This document shows positions 52,233-63,602 of a DNA stretch of 64,000 nucleotides, piece after piece. The stretch comes from Campylobacter lari. Lineage in GTDB: Bacteria; Campylobacterota; Campylobacteria; Campylobacterales; Campylobacteraceae. The DNA lies in the NCBI RefSeq assembly GCF_900638335.1, contig NZ_LR134508.1, positions 124,001 to 188,000 on the forward strand, in the 5' to 3' direction. Within the stretch, counting starts at the first letter, position 1; each line of letters starts with the position of its first letter. A model generated the notes under the pieces. It had not been told where the DNA came from and made no database searches. It saw only the letters and a list, made by a program, of their open reading frames with translations. Position numbers and translations under genes: made by a program.

Positions 52233-53276
52233 ATGTTTATAGATAATGTAAAATTAGTTTTAAGTTCAGGTAATGGTGGCAAAGGTGCTGTGAGTTTTCG
52301 CCGTGAAAAACATGTTCCACTTGGTGGACCTGATGGTGGCGATGGTGGAAATGGTGGCGATGTGTATTTTATATGTGATAATAATACTCATACCCTAGCA
52401 CACTTTAAAGGTAAAAAAGAACTTAAAGCACAAAATGGCCAACCGGGTTTGGGCCGTAATAAAAATGGTAAAAGAGGGGAAAGTTTAGAGTTGATTGTCC
52501 CTCAAGGCACCCAAGTAATTGATGCACAAAGTGGGGAAGTTTTACTTGATATGTTAGCAGAAGGTCAAAAAGAACTCTTTTTAAAAGGTGGTAAAGGTGG
52601 TCTTGGTAATACTCACTTTAAAAACTCTACCAATCAGCGTCCAGATTATGCTCAACCAGGCGTAGTAGGAAAAACCTTAAGTGTGCGCTTAGAGTTAAAA
52701 CTCATAGCAGATGTTGGGCTTGTAGGCTTTCCAAATGTAGGAAAATCCACTCTTATAAGCGTAGTGTCTAATGCAAGACCTGAAATAGCTAATTATGAAT
52801 TTACTACTTTAACTCCAAAACTTGGTATGGTTGAAGTAGATGATTATAATTCTTTTGTAATGGCAGATATCCCAGGTATTATAGAAGGTGCAAGCGATGG
52901 TAGGGGTTTGGGACTTGAGTTTTTAAGACACATAGAAAGAACTTCTTTTTTACTTTTTGTACTTGATCCATTAAGAGATATGAGTTTAAAAGAGCAATTT
53001 TGCATTTTAAGAAAAGAATTAGAAAAATTTTCAAGCAAACTTTATGCAAGAAATTTTGGCTTAATGCTTTCAAAAAGTGATAGTGTAAATTTAGGTGAGG
53101 AATTTGCACAAAAAATGGAAGATGATTATAATGAGTTAAAAGCTTATTTACAAAGTCAAAATAATCCACAAAGCTTTTTTGTTAAAGTATCAAGCCTTGA
53201 AAAAACAGGTTTAAAAGAGCTTAAATTTATGCTTTTAAAAGAAGTTAAAAAAATTAGAAGTCAAAATAATCTTTGA
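52233..53276 (+). CDS. obg: GTPase Obg (CgtA)
   Basis: A 347-residue Obg GTPase. The glycine-rich N-terminal Obg fold (about 1-155) shows GGNGGDVYF and GGKGGLGN repeats. The G domain (about 158-335) has G1 [10 protein letters not shown]3 DIPGII and G4 SKSD. It lacks a long C-terminal OCT domain. Obg acts in 50S ribosome maturation and growth control. Its TGA stop overlaps the ATG of the following gene by 1 bp (TGATG), indicating coupling. Confidence 0.95.
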   Translation: MFIDNVKLVLSSGNGGKGAVSFRREKHVPLGGPDGGDGGNGGDVYFICDNNTHTLAHFKGKKELKAQNGQPGLGRNKNGKRGESLELIVPQGTQVIDAQSGEVLLDMLAEGQKELFLKGGKGGLGNTHFKNSTNQRPDYAQPGVVGKTLSVRLELKLIADVGLVGFPNVGKSTLISVVSNARPEIANYEFTTLTPKLGMVEVDDYNSFVMADIPGIIEGASDGRGLGLEFLRHIERTSFLLFVLDPLRDMSLKEQFCILRKELEKFSSKLYARNFGLMLSKSDSVNLGEEFAQKMEDDYNELKAYLQSQNNPQSFFVKVSSLEKTGLKELKFMLLKEVKKIRSQNNL

Positions 53277-53743
53277 TGAGTGAAAATTTAACTATAGATT
53301 TTATCCAAGAATATATCAAGTCCAATTTTAAAGGTTTGGTATATAAATTTACCTATAAAGAACATAGCTTTTTTTATAATCCCGATAAGGTTTTAAAAAA
53401 CGGAGTTTATTTTTGTACTATTAAAGAAAATGATGGCATAAATGATAAAGCTTCGAATTTAAATAGAGAAGGTGTGTTTCGTCTAAGTTGCTCTCTTTGT
53501 GATCAAGATTACCAAAATCTTTTTGGTCAAAAACCTAAAAAAGCTTTAAAGGGTGAGATTGTTAGTTTAAATTATGATTTTTCTATGCTTGATCTTATCA
53601 TGCCTCATCCAATTTATGCTTATATGGGATATATTTGTATTAACAGTCCTTCAAGAAAAAATTTTGAAATTTTCAAAGATTATCTTGAGCTTTCATATCA
53701 AAAAGCTATAAAAACTTATCAAAAAAGGATAGCGGCACTATGA
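53276..53743 (+). CDS. DUF6194-like protein between obg and fmt
   Basis: A 155-residue soluble protein. The C-terminal HPIYAYMGYICINSPSRKNFEIFK and YQKAIKTYQKR resemble DUF6194-family proteins, whose function is unknown; the N-terminal half contains YKFTYKEHSFFYNPDKVLKNGVYFCTI, a strand-rich part. The ATG at 53276 (overlapping the obg stop) is used; a TTG one codon earlier is possible. It overlaps fmt by 4 bp. In C. jejuni the space between obg and fmt is occupied by proB (memory), absent here. A one-off gene by position; possible horizontal arrival, though base composition matches its neighbours. Confidence 0.65.
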   Translation: MSENLTIDFIQEYIKSNFKGLVYKFTYKEHSFFYNPDKVLKNGVYFCTIKENDGINDKASNLNREGVFRLSCSLCDQDYQNLFGQKPKKALKGEIVSLNYDFSMLDLIMPHPIYAYMGYICINSPSRKNFEIFKDYLELSYQKAIKTYQKRIAAL

Positions 53744-54651
53744 AAAATATCATTTTTATGGGAACTCCCTCTTATGCAACATGTATTTTAAAAGAGCTTG
53801 TTGATAAAGGGTTTAATGTCCAAGCTTTATTTACCCAGCCTGATAAACCTGTGGGAAGAAAACAAATTTTAACTCCAAGTGATACTAAAAAATTTGTTTT
53901 AGAAAATAATTTAAATATAGAAATTTTCACTCCAAAAAGCTTAAAAGATGAAAATATAATCAATGGAATAAAAAGCTTAAAACCTGACTTTATAGTTGTT
54001 GCTGCTTATGGGAAGATTTTACCAAAAGAAATTTTAGATATTGCTCCTTGTATCAATTTACATGCTTCCTTGCTTCCTAAATATCGTGGCGCTTCGCCTA
54101 TACAAAGTGCTATTTTAAATGGGGATAAAATAAGCGGGGTTTGCACTATGCTTATGGAAGAAGGGCTTGATAGTGGTGCTATTTTAGAAAACATAGAATG
54201 TGATATAGAAGGTAAAAATTCAGCTGAGGTTTTTACCATGCTTTCAAATTTAGCAGCTAAGCTTGCTATTTCTACGCTTTTGAATTTTGAAAAAATTGTC
54301 CCAAAAAAGCAAGATGAAAGTTTGGTTACACATTGTAAAAAAATCAAAAAAGAAGATGGGTTGATTGCTTTGGATAATGCAAATGAAATTTATCAAAAAT
54401 TTTTAGCTTTTACACCTTGGCCTGGAATTTTTTTAGAAAATGGTATGAAATTTTTAGATATAGAATTAGTTGATAGTGAAAAAACTCAAAAATCAGGTGT
54501 GATTTTACAAATAGAAAAGGAAAGCTTTTTGCTTTCATGCAAAAAGGGTGTTTTAAGGATTAAAGCTTTGCAAGAAAGTGGAAAAAAAGCTTTAGATGCT
54601 AAGACTTATTTAAATGGAAAAAGGTTAAAACTTGGAGATAGTTTATTTTGA
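53740..54651 (+). CDS. fmt: Methionyl-tRNA formyltransferase
   Basis: A 303-residue Fmt. It has IIFMGTPSYATCILKEL, FTQPDKPVGRKQ, the catalytic-type INLHASLLPKYRGASPIQSAILNGD (Asn/His motif), and the C-terminal domain with TPWPGIFL. It formylates initiator Met-tRNA using 10-formyl-THF. Overlapping starts with the previous gene (4 bp) and birA (20 bp) show that this is one tight operon. Confidence 0.96.
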   Translation: MKNIIFMGTPSYATCILKELVDKGFNVQALFTQPDKPVGRKQILTPSDTKKFVLENNLNIEIFTPKSLKDENIINGIKSLKPDFIVVAAYGKILPKEILDIAPCINLHASLLPKYRGASPIQSAILNGDKISGVCTMLMEEGLDSGAILENIECDIEGKNSAEVFTMLSNLAAKLAISTLLNFEKIVPKKQDESLVTHCKKIKKEDGLIALDNANEIYQKFLAFTPWPGIFLENGMKFLDIELVDSEKTQKSGVILQIEKESFLLSCKKGVLRIKALQESGKKALDAKTYLNGKRLKLGDSLF

Positions 54652-55267
54652 TGAGCTTGAATCAACTCAAGTTTATTTAAGTGATAAAATTCGCAGTGGA
54701 GAAATTATAGAAAATACCGCTATTTGTGCTTTTATTCAAAGTGCTGGTATAGGTAGTAGGGATAATACTTGGCAAAGTAAGCAAGGAAATTTACATGTAT
54801 CTTTTTGTATAAAAACACAAGAATTAGCACAAGATCTTCCTTTGGCTTCTGCTAGCATATACTTTGCATTTTTAATGAAAGAAGTATTGCAAAGACAAAA
54901 TTCAAAAGTATGGATTAAATGGCCTAATGATTTTTATATAGAAGATAAAAAAATAGGCGGCCTGATGAGTTCTAAAATCAATGATTTTTTAATTGTAGGA
55001 ATGGGGATTAATCTTAAATATGCTCCATTTAATGCTGAAATTTTAGACATAGAAGTAGATATAGCAAAACTTTTAAATGAGTATTTTTCTTATATAGGTG
55101 AGAAAATTTTATGGAAGAATATTTTTAGCAAGTATATGCTAGAATTTGAAAAATCAAGAAATTTTTTTATACATAATGAAGGTAAGATTTTATCTTTAAA
55201 AGATGCTTTGTTGTATAAAGATGGTTCTATATTGTTAGATAATAAAAGGATATATAGTTTAAGATGA
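54632..55267 (+). CDS. birA: Biotin-[acetyl-CoA-carboxylase] ligase BirA (catalytic only)
   Basis: A 211-residue biotin protein ligase. GSRDNTWQSKQGNLHVSF and KWPNDFYIEDKKIGGLMSSKI are the biotin/ATP-binding motifs; GMGINLKY follows. The N-terminal helix-turn-helix of E. coli BirA is absent, so it should be a monofunctional ligase without repressor role. It begins with TTG (AAAGG upstream), 20 bp inside fmt, and ends in an ATGA overlap with parA. This completes biotin use begun by bioB, whose gene is far away in this window. Confidence 0.92.
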   Translation: MEIVYFDELESTQVYLSDKIRSGEIIENTAICAFIQSAGIGSRDNTWQSKQGNLHVSFCIKTQELAQDLPLASASIYFAFLMKEVLQRQNSKVWIKWPNDFYIEDKKIGGLMSSKINDFLIVGMGINLKYAPFNAEILDIEVDIAKLLNEYFSYIGEKILWKNIFSKYMLEFEKSRNFFIHNEGKILSLKDALLYKDGSILLDNKRIYSLR

Positions 55268-56046
55268 GTGAGATAATAACTATTGCAAATCAAAAAGGTG
55301 GAGTGGGTAAAACTACTACTGCTATTAATCTAGCTGCTTCTTTGGCGGTAGCTGAAAAAAAAGTTCTTTTGATAGATATTGATCCGCAAGCTAATGCTAC
55401 AACAGGACTTGGTTTTAATAGAAGTAATTATGAATATAATATTTATCATGTTTTTATAGGTAGGAAAAAACTTTCTGAAATTATTTTAAAAACTGAACTT
55501 CCACAATTATACTTAGCTCCATCAAATATTTCTTTGGTTGGAATTGAACAAGAAGTAGTAAAAGAAAGTGGGGAATATAGAACGATTTTAAGAGAAAAAA
55601 TCAAAGAAATTGCTAAAGATTATGATTTTATTATCATTGACTCACCTCCTGCGCTTGGAAGCATTACGGTAAATGCTTTTGCGGCAAGCGATAGTGTTAT
55701 TATCCCTATACAATGTGAGTTTTATGCGCTTGAGGGTGTCGCGATGGTTTTAAACACTATTAAATTTGTAAAAAAAACTATCAATCCAAAGTTAAAAATA
55801 AAAGGCTTTTTGCCAACTATGTATAGCTCACAAAATAATCTTTCAAAAGATACTGTGGAGGATTTAAAGCAAAATTTCAAACAAAAGCTATTTAGAACAG
55901 GTGATAATGAAGATGATTTCATCATCATACCAAGAAATGTAAAACTTGCTGAAAGTCCAAGCTATGGAAAGCCTATTATACTTTATGATATAAAATCTCC
56001 AGGTTCAGTGGCATATCAAAATTTAGCACATTCTATATTAGGATAA
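55264..56046 (+). CDS. parA: Chromosome partitioning ATPase ParA (Soj)
   Basis: A 260-residue ParA: deviant Walker A KGGVGKTTTAINLAASLA, IDIDPQANATTGLG, Walker B-type FIIIDSPPALGSITVNA and the later PTMYSSQNNLS segment. It is a DNA-dependent ATPase that moves ParB-parS complexes. Full length for a chromosomal ParA. It overlaps birA by 4 bp and precedes parB by 3 bp. The ParA-ParB cassette next to atp genes, far from a visible replication origin, is typical of this genus. Confidence 0.97.
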   Translation: MSEIITIANQKGGVGKTTTAINLAASLAVAEKKVLLIDIDPQANATTGLGFNRSNYEYNIYHVFIGRKKLSEIILKTELPQLYLAPSNISLVGIEQEVVKESGEYRTILREKIKEIAKDYDFIIIDSPPALGSITVNAFAASDSVIIPIQCEFYALEGVAMVLNTIKFVKKTINPKLKIKGFLPTMYSSQNNLSKDTVEDLKQNFKQKLFRTGDNEDDFIIIPRNVKLAESPSYGKPIILYDIKSPGSVAYQNLAHSILG

Positions 56047-56049
56047 AAA

Positions 56050-56901
56050 ATGGCAAAAAAAAGTGCATTAGGAAGAGGCTTAAGCAGTATCTTGGCTGAT
56101 ATTGATGAAGTTTATGAAAAAGAATTAGGCTCTAATGAAGGTAGAATAGAAGAAATTGATATAGATTTAATTAGTCCAAACCCTTATCAGCCAAGAAAGA
56201 ATTTTGATACCCAAGCCCTAGAAGAACTTGCAGGTTCTATTAAAGAATATGGTTTGATTCAGCCTGTTGTTGTTTTAAAAAAAGATGAATTTGATTATAT
56301 TTTGATAGCAGGTGAGAGAAGATTTAGAGCATGTAAGCTTTTAGAAAAAGAACAGATTAAAGCTGTAGTTTTAAATGTAGATGATATAAAATTACGTGAG
56401 CTTGCTTTAATAGAAAATATTCAAAGAGAAAATCTAAATCCTATAGAATTAGCACATTCTTATAAAGAATTACTAGAAATTCATGATATCACTCAAGAAA
56501 AATTAGCAGATCTTATCCATAAATCAAGACCTCAAATTGCTAATACCTTAAGACTTTTAAATTTAAACGAGCAAACGCAAAATTTCATTATAGAAGGTAA
56601 AATTTCACAAGGTCATGCAAAGGTTTTAGTGGGGCTTGAAAAAGAAGAAGAAAAAATGATAGTTGATACCATCATAGGACAAAAGCTCAATGTAAGAGAT
56701 ACAGAAAAATTAATTAAAAATTTTAAAAATACAAATCAATTAGAAAAAAACACAACTTTAAACAAACAATATCAATCTATAATAAATTTAAAAGAAAAAA
56801 TTGAATCTTTAGGCTTAAAAGTAAATGCAAAAGATTTAAAAATTACTATAAATTTTGAAAATGAAGATGAGGTTAGGGAATTTCTAAAGACATTAAATTA
56901 A
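56050..56901 (+). CDS. parB: Chromosome partitioning protein ParB (Spo0J)
   Basis: A 283-residue ParB. The N-terminal GLGRGLSSIL interacts with ParA. The nuclease-like CTP-binding domain has LISPNPYQPRKNFD and GERRFRACK plus ENIQRENLNPIE. A helix-turn-helix at about 145-175 (ITQEKLADLIHKSRPQIANTLRLL) reads parS. The C-terminal part dimerises. No parS palindrome was recognised in this window, so the sites lie elsewhere or are degenerate. Confidence 0.96.
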   Translation: MAKKSALGRGLSSILADIDEVYEKELGSNEGRIEEIDIDLISPNPYQPRKNFDTQALEELAGSIKEYGLIQPVVVLKKDEFDYILIAGERRFRACKLLEKEQIKAVVLNVDDIKLRELALIENIQRENLNPIELAHSYKELLEIHDITQEKLADLIHKSRPQIANTLRLLNLNEQTQNFIIEGKISQGHAKVLVGLEKEEEKMIVDTIIGQKLNVRDTEKLIKNFKNTNQLEKNTTLNKQYQSIINLKEKIESLGLKVNAKDLKITINFENEDEVREFLKTLN

Positions 56902-56924
56902 ATATGTTTTTAGGTATATTTTGC

Positions 56925-56930
56925 TATAAT
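56925..56930 (+). promoter_or_regulatory. -10 box of the ATP synthase operon
   Basis: TATAAT about 35 bp before the atpF' ATG, in the 63-bp gap after parB; a clear AGGAG ribosome site follows. Confidence 0.55.
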
Positions 56931-56964
56931 TTCGCGTTTTATTTAGATTTATTTAGGAGTATTA

Positions 56965-57390
56965 ATGTTTAATGATGTACATTTTTCCATCATGATAGCC
57001 ACCGGTGTCATTTTTTTGCTTATGATAGCGATTTTAAATTCTATGCTCTATAAACCTTTGATTAAATTTATGGATTCTAGGGATTTAACTATAAAAAATG
57101 ATGAAGAAAAAATGAAAAAAAATTCTGATGATGTTTCAAATGTAGAAAGTGAATTAGAAAAAATTCATATTCAAACAAGAGATGAAATCAATCAAATCAA
57201 AGCAAAAGCAATAGAAGAAGCTAAATTAAAACAAGAAAAAGAATTATCAACAAGAAAAAGAGAATTAGAAGATCAAATGCTTGTTTTTCTTAAAAGTCTA
57301 AGAGAAAAAGAAAAAGAATTAAAAGAAGAAATGCGCTTAAAAATGCCAGAATTTAAACAAAGCTTTAAAGATAGCTTGAGTAAAATTTAA
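56965..57390 (+). CDS. atpF': ATP synthase F0 subunit b' (AtpF')
   Basis: A 141-residue membrane-anchored stalk subunit: a single hydrophobic helix (about 8-30, SIMIATGVIFLLMIAILNSML) then a long charged coiled coil. It pairs with AtpF as a b/b' heterodimer forming the peripheral stalk. It is the first gene of the atpF'-F-H-A-G-D-C operon. a and c subunit genes are not here; in campylobacters they lie elsewhere. Confidence 0.9.
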   Translation: MFNDVHFSIMIATGVIFLLMIAILNSMLYKPLIKFMDSRDLTIKNDEEKMKKNSDDVSNVESELEKIHIQTRDEINQIKAKAIEEAKLKQEKELSTRKRELEDQMLVFLKSLREKEKELKEEMRLKMPEFKQSFKDSLSKI

Positions 57391-57399
57391 GGAAGATAA

Positions 57400-57912
57400 A
57401 TGTTGAAAAAAATTGCATTGTTATCAGTACTTCCTTTTTATGCTTTTGCAGCAGGTAATGGAAGTGGTGAATATGATATAATTCCAAGAGCGGTTAATTT
57501 TGTTTTATTTGCTGCTATTTTGTATTATTTTATTGCAGCTCCTTTGAAAAATTTTTATAATGGTAGAATTGCAAAAATTGCTTCTAGAATGAACGAAATT
57601 CAAGAAAAGCTTATCGCGAGTAAAAATCATAAGTTAGAAATGATGAAAAAACTAGACTTAGCTAAACAAGAAGCAATCAATGCGGTGGCTCTTGCAAAAA
57701 AAGAGGCAGAGATTATCACAGATAAGATAGAAGCTGAAACAAAAATGGAAATTAAGGCTTTAGAAAAAACTTATGAAGAACATAAAGAATATGAAATAAG
57801 AAGAATGGAAAAAGAAGTTGTACAAGCGGTTCTAGAAGAAATTTTTGAAGATCAAAATTTACAACTTCAGCAAAAAGAAATTCTAAATATCATGATGAAA
57901 AAGGTGTCTTGA
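57400..57912 (+). CDS. atpF: ATP synthase F0 subunit b
   Basis: A 170-residue subunit b: a signal-like leader (LKKIALLSVLPFYAFAAG), one membrane helix (about 30-50, VNFVLFAAILYYFIAAPL), then a charged coiled coil to the end. Together with AtpF' it forms the stator linking F0 to the delta subunit on F1. Its TGA overlaps the atpH ATG by 1 bp. Confidence 0.92.
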   Translation: MLKKIALLSVLPFYAFAAGNGSGEYDIIPRAVNFVLFAAILYYFIAAPLKNFYNGRIAKIASRMNEIQEKLIASKNHKLEMMKKLDLAKQEAINAVALAKKEAEIITDKIEAETKMEIKALEKTYEEHKEYEIRRMEKEVVQAVLEEIFEDQNLQLQQKEILNIMMKKVS

Positions 57913-58433
57913 TGGAAAGTGTGATTGCAAAAACCTATGCAAAGGCGATATTAGAAAGAAACGATTTTGAAGATTTTTATTCTAATTTATTAGAGTTAAG
58001 TTTAGCTTTTGCATCTAATAAATTTATAGATATTTTAAATTCTTATGAGATAAAACAAGGAAAAAAACTAGAATTTATACTTTCTTTATTAGATAATCCA
58101 AGTGATGCTTTTAAAAATTTTATAAATTTAATTGTAGATAACAAAAGAGAAATGTTAATTCCAGAAATCACTAAAGAGTTGAGTGAGCAAAAAGCATTAA
58201 AGGAAAATACATTCTTAGGACAAGTTTATTCAAAAGAACAATTAAGCGCAGAAGAAATTAAAAATTTAGAAGAAAAACTTAGTGCTAAGTTTAATGCAAA
58301 AATTAGATTAGATAGTAAAATAAGTGATAGTGACAGTGTGAAGATTAGCTTAGATGGTCTTGGTTATGAAATTTCATTTTCAATGCAAAGCTTAAAAGCT
58401 AAAATGAATGAATATATATTAAAAGCAATTTAA
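57912..58433 (+). CDS. atpH: ATP synthase F1 subunit delta
   Basis: A 173-residue delta subunit: MESVIAKTYAKAILE is the typical N terminus; an all-helical N-terminal domain (1-105) is followed by the C-terminal beta part (AKFNAKIRLDSKI). It connects the stator to F1. The ATG at 57912 (TGATG with atpF) is used rather than the TTG codon just before. Confidence 0.92.
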   Translation: MESVIAKTYAKAILERNDFEDFYSNLLELSLAFASNKFIDILNSYEIKQGKKLEFILSLLDNPSDAFKNFINLIVDNKREMLIPEITKELSEQKALKENTFLGQVYSKEQLSAEEIKNLEEKLSAKFNAKIRLDSKISDSDSVKISLDGLGYEISFSMQSLKAKMNEYILKAI

Positions 58434-58442
58434 GGAGATTTG

Positions 58443-59948
58443 ATGAAATTTAAAGCAGATGAAATTAGTTCTATTATAAAAGAAAGAATTGAAAAATTTG
58501 ACTTTAATCTTGAAATAGAAGAAACTGGTAAAATTATTTCAGTTGCTGATGGTGTTGCTAAGGTTTATGGTCTTAAGAATGCTATGGCTGGAGAGATGGT
58601 TGAATTTGAAAATGGTGAAAAAGGAATGGTACTTAACCTTGAAGAATCAAGTGTTGGTATTGTTATCTTAGGAAAAGGTCTTGGTCTTAAAGAAGGAAGT
58701 TCCGTAAAAAGACTAAAAAAACTTCTAAAAGTTCCGGTAGGCGATGCGTTGATAGGACGTGTTGTAAATGCTTTGGGTGAGCCAATTGATGCTAAAGGTG
58801 TGATTGAAGCAAGCGAATATCGTTTTGTGGAAGAAAAAGCAAAAGGTATTATGGCTAGAAAAAGCGTTCATGAGCCACTACACACAGGTATTAAAGCAAT
58901 TGATGCTTTAGTTCCAATTGGTAGAGGACAAAGAGAGCTAATTATCGGTGATAGACAAACAGGTAAAACAACTGTAGCAATCGATACTATCATTAGCCAA
59001 AAAGGTAAAGATGTTATTTGTATTTATGTTGCAATTGGTCAAAAACAAAGTACAGTAGCTCAAGTAGTTAAAAAGCTTGAAGAATATGGTGCAATGGATT
59101 ATAGTATAGTAGTAAATGCAGGTGCTTCTGATCCTGCTGCATTGCAATATCTTGCTCCATATACAGGCGTAACTATGGGTGAATATTTTAGAGATAACTC
59201 AAGACATGCATTGATTGTTTATGATGATTTAAGTAAGCATGCTGTTGCATATCGTGAGATGTCTTTGATTTTACGTCGTCCTCCAGGTCGTGAAGCTTAT
59301 CCAGGGGATGTATTTTATTTACATTCAAGATTGCTTGAAAGAGCAAGTAAATTAAGTGATGAGCTTGGCGCGGGAAGCTTAACAGCATTACCTATTATTG
59401 AAACTCAAGCGGGTGATGTTTCAGCTTATATTCCAACCAATGTTATTTCAATCACAGATGGGCAAATTTTCTTGGAAACAGATTTATTCAACTCAGGTAT
59501 TCGTCCTGCGATTAATGTTGGTTTATCTGTATCTCGTGTTGGTGGTGCTGCGCAAATTAAAGCAACAAAACAAGTTTCAGGTACATTAAGACTTGATTTA
59601 GCTCAGTATAGAGAATTGCAAGCTTTTGCACAATTTGCAAGTGATTTGGATGAAGCAAGTAGAAAACAACTTGAACGCGGACAAAGAATGGTTGAGGTTT
59701 TAAAGCAACCTCCATATTCTCCGCTTTCAGCTGAAAATCAAGTAGTGATGATTTATGCAGGAACTAAAGGATATTTAGATGATATAGCAGTTTCTAAAAT
59801 TGGAGAATTTGAAGCAGCTTTATATCCATTTATTGAAGCTAAATATCCAGAAATTTTTGAGCAAATTAGAACCAAAAAGGCTTTAGATAAAGATTTAGAA
59901 GAAAAATTAGCTAAAGCATTGAGTGAGTTTAAAGCAAACCACATATAA
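58443..59948 (+). CDS. atpA: ATP synthase F1 subunit alpha
   Basis: A 501-residue alpha subunit with Walker A GDRQTGKT, Walker B-region [12 protein letters not shown], and [17 protein letters not shown], the ATPase alpha/beta signature. Noncatalytic nucleotide sites. The ATG at 58443 follows AAGGAG at correct spacing; the TTG before it is not used. Full length, 9 bp before atpG. Confidence 0.97.
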   Translation: MKFKADEISSIIKERIEKFDFNLEIEETGKIISVADGVAKVYGLKNAMAGEMVEFENGEKGMVLNLEESSVGIVILGKGLGLKEGSSVKRLKKLLKVPVGDALIGRVVNALGEPIDAKGVIEASEYRFVEEKAKGIMARKSVHEPLHTGIKAIDALVPIGRGQRELIIGDRQTGKTTVAIDTIISQKGKDVICIYVAIGQKQSTVAQVVKKLEEYGAMDYSIVVNAGASDPAALQYLAPYTGVTMGEYFRDNSRHALIVYDDLSKHAVAYREMSLILRRPPGREAYPGDVFYLHSRLLERASKLSDELGAGSLTALPIIETQAGDVSAYIPTNVISITDGQIFLETDLFNSGIRPAINVGLSVSRVGGAAQIKATKQVSGTLRLDLAQYRELQAFAQFASDLDEASRKQLERGQRMVEVLKQPPYSPLSAENQVVMIYAGTKGYLDDIAVSKIGEFEAALYPFIEAKYPEIFEQIRTKKALDKDLEEKLAKALSEFKANHI

Positions 59949-59957
59949 GGTTTTTAA

Positions 59958-62254
<2,297 letters not shown>

Positions 62255-62256
62255 TA

Positions 62257-62649
62257 ATGGATAATTTAATACATATAGAGGTGGTAACACCTCTTGGTAT
62301 GATTTATAATGATAATGTAAAATCTATTGTTCTTCCTGGAAGTGAAGGTGAGTTTGGTGTTTTAAAAGGACACGCATCTTTAATCTCTTCTTTAAAGGCA
62401 GGAATTATAGATATAGAAAAATCAGATTCAACTCATGAATTAGTTGCTATTGATTCAGGCCATGCAAAGGTATCTGAAACTAAAGTAAGTGTTTTAGCAA
62501 AAGGTGCTGTATGGGTTGGTGGAAATAGTGATAGTGAAATAGCAAAAAGATTAGAAGAAGCAAAAGATTTGATTAAATCTATGAGTAGTGATAGCGTTGC
62601 TTTGGCTTCTACTTTTGCTAAGATGGATAATAATGTAAGGCAAAAATAG
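62257..62649 (+). CDS. atpC: ATP synthase F1 subunit epsilon
   Basis: A 130-residue epsilon subunit: a beta sandwich (LIHIEVVTPLGMIYNDNVKSIVLPGSEGEFGVLKGHA) and a C-terminal helical pair. It couples the rotor and can inhibit ATP hydrolysis. The stop TAG overlaps the GTG start of the next gene (TAGTG), linking the Tol-type genes to the atp transcript. Confidence 0.93.
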   Translation: MDNLIHIEVVTPLGMIYNDNVKSIVLPGSEGEFGVLKGHASLISSLKAGIIDIEKSDSTHELVAIDSGHAKVSETKVSVLAKGAVWVGGNSDSEIAKRLEEAKDLIKSMSSDSVALASTFAKMDNNVRQK

Positions 62650-63209
62650 TGGATTTTCAAGCAATTTTTCATTTCTTTGAAAATACAAGCTTAATCACTT
62701 ATATTGTATTAGCTTGGCTTTCAGTGTATTTTATACTTAGTTTTAGTATTTTATTTTCAAGATTAATGCTTATTAATAAATGGACTCAAAATGAAAGTCA
62801 AGCTTTAGAAGCTTTAATGAGAGGGGAAAAAGATTTAAGTCAAAGTGCGTCAATTTTAAAAAAATGTGTGGAAATTGATGAAACTAAAATGAACATTTAT
62901 AAAAATTCTGTAGAAAAAAAAGCTACGATAGGATTAACTTGGCTTAGTATCATAGCTTCAACCTCTCCTTTTATAGGGCTTTTTGGTACAGTGATTTCCA
63001 TACTTGAAACCTTTGGTGGTTTAGAAATGCAAAATTCTTTAAGCATTATTGCTCCTAAAATTAGTGAAGCTTTGGTGGCTACAGGTTGTGGGATTTTAGT
63101 AGCAATCCCTGCATATAGCTTTCATTTGATTATCAAACGCAAGGCTTATGAGTTGATTAATATCTTAGATAGTGAAATTAAGGTGCTGGTAAGTTCTATA
63201 AAGGCTTAA
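62649..63209 (+). CDS. exbB: TolQ/ExbB-type proton channel protein
   Basis: A 186-residue inner-membrane protein with three membrane helices (about 15-40, 95-120 and 140-165). GLTWLSIIASTSPFIGLFGTVISILETF and the SEALVATGCGILVAIPAYSFH motif are diagnostic of the MotA/TolQ/ExbB family. The following TolR-like and TolA genes make TolQ the likely role in outer-membrane constriction, although ExbB is the name used for the C. jejuni homologue. GTG start, coupled to atpC. Confidence 0.9.
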   Translation: MDFQAIFHFFENTSLITYIVLAWLSVYFILSFSILFSRLMLINKWTQNESQALEALMRGEKDLSQSASILKKCVEIDETKMNIYKNSVEKKATIGLTWLSIIASTSPFIGLFGTVISILETFGGLEMQNSLSIIAPKISEALVATGCGILVAIPAYSFHLIIKRKAYELINILDSEIKVLVSSIKA

Positions 63210-63212
63210 TTT

Positions 63213-63599
63213 ATGTTTTTAGAAGAAAAACCCGAATTAAATATTACACCTTTAGTTGATATTATGCTTGTGTTGCTTGCTATTTTGATGGTAACTGCGC
63301 CAAGTATTACATATGAGGAAAAAGTGCAACTTCCTCAAGGTTCACAAAAAACTTCAAGTGCTCCAAATATTAAAAGTTTGATTATAACAATTAATGCAAA
63401 AAAAGAAATTTTTATAGGAAAAGATAAATTTGATTTTATAAGTTTTGCAGATAATATGAACGCCTTAAAACTTCAGTATAACACTCAAGAGACAGTTTTT
63501 ATAAGAGCAGATAAGAATCTAAAATATGATGATGTGATGAATGTTTTAAGAACAATGAAACATTTAGGTTTCCAAAAAGTTGCTTTGCAAACTGAGTAG
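63213..63599 (+). CDS. exbD: TolR/ExbD-type protein
   Basis: A 128-residue protein with one N-terminal membrane helix holding the proton-site aspartate: LNITPLVDIMLVLLAILMVTAP. The periplasmic part is of the TolR/ExbD type. It works with the upstream TolQ/ExbB homologue to use the proton gradient. It is located 3 bp downstream of exbB and 3 bp before tolA. Confidence 0.92.
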   Translation: MFLEEKPELNITPLVDIMLVLLAILMVTAPSITYEEKVQLPQGSQKTSSAPNIKSLIITINAKKEIFIGKDKFDFISFADNMNALKLQYNTQETVFIRADKNLKYDDVMNVLRTMKHLGFQKVALQTE

Positions 63600-63602
63600 A
63601 AA

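Noticed and set aside
55264-56901. parS sites close to parA/parB
   Set aside because: No 16-bp TGTTxCACGTGxAACA-like palindrome was seen in or around these genes.
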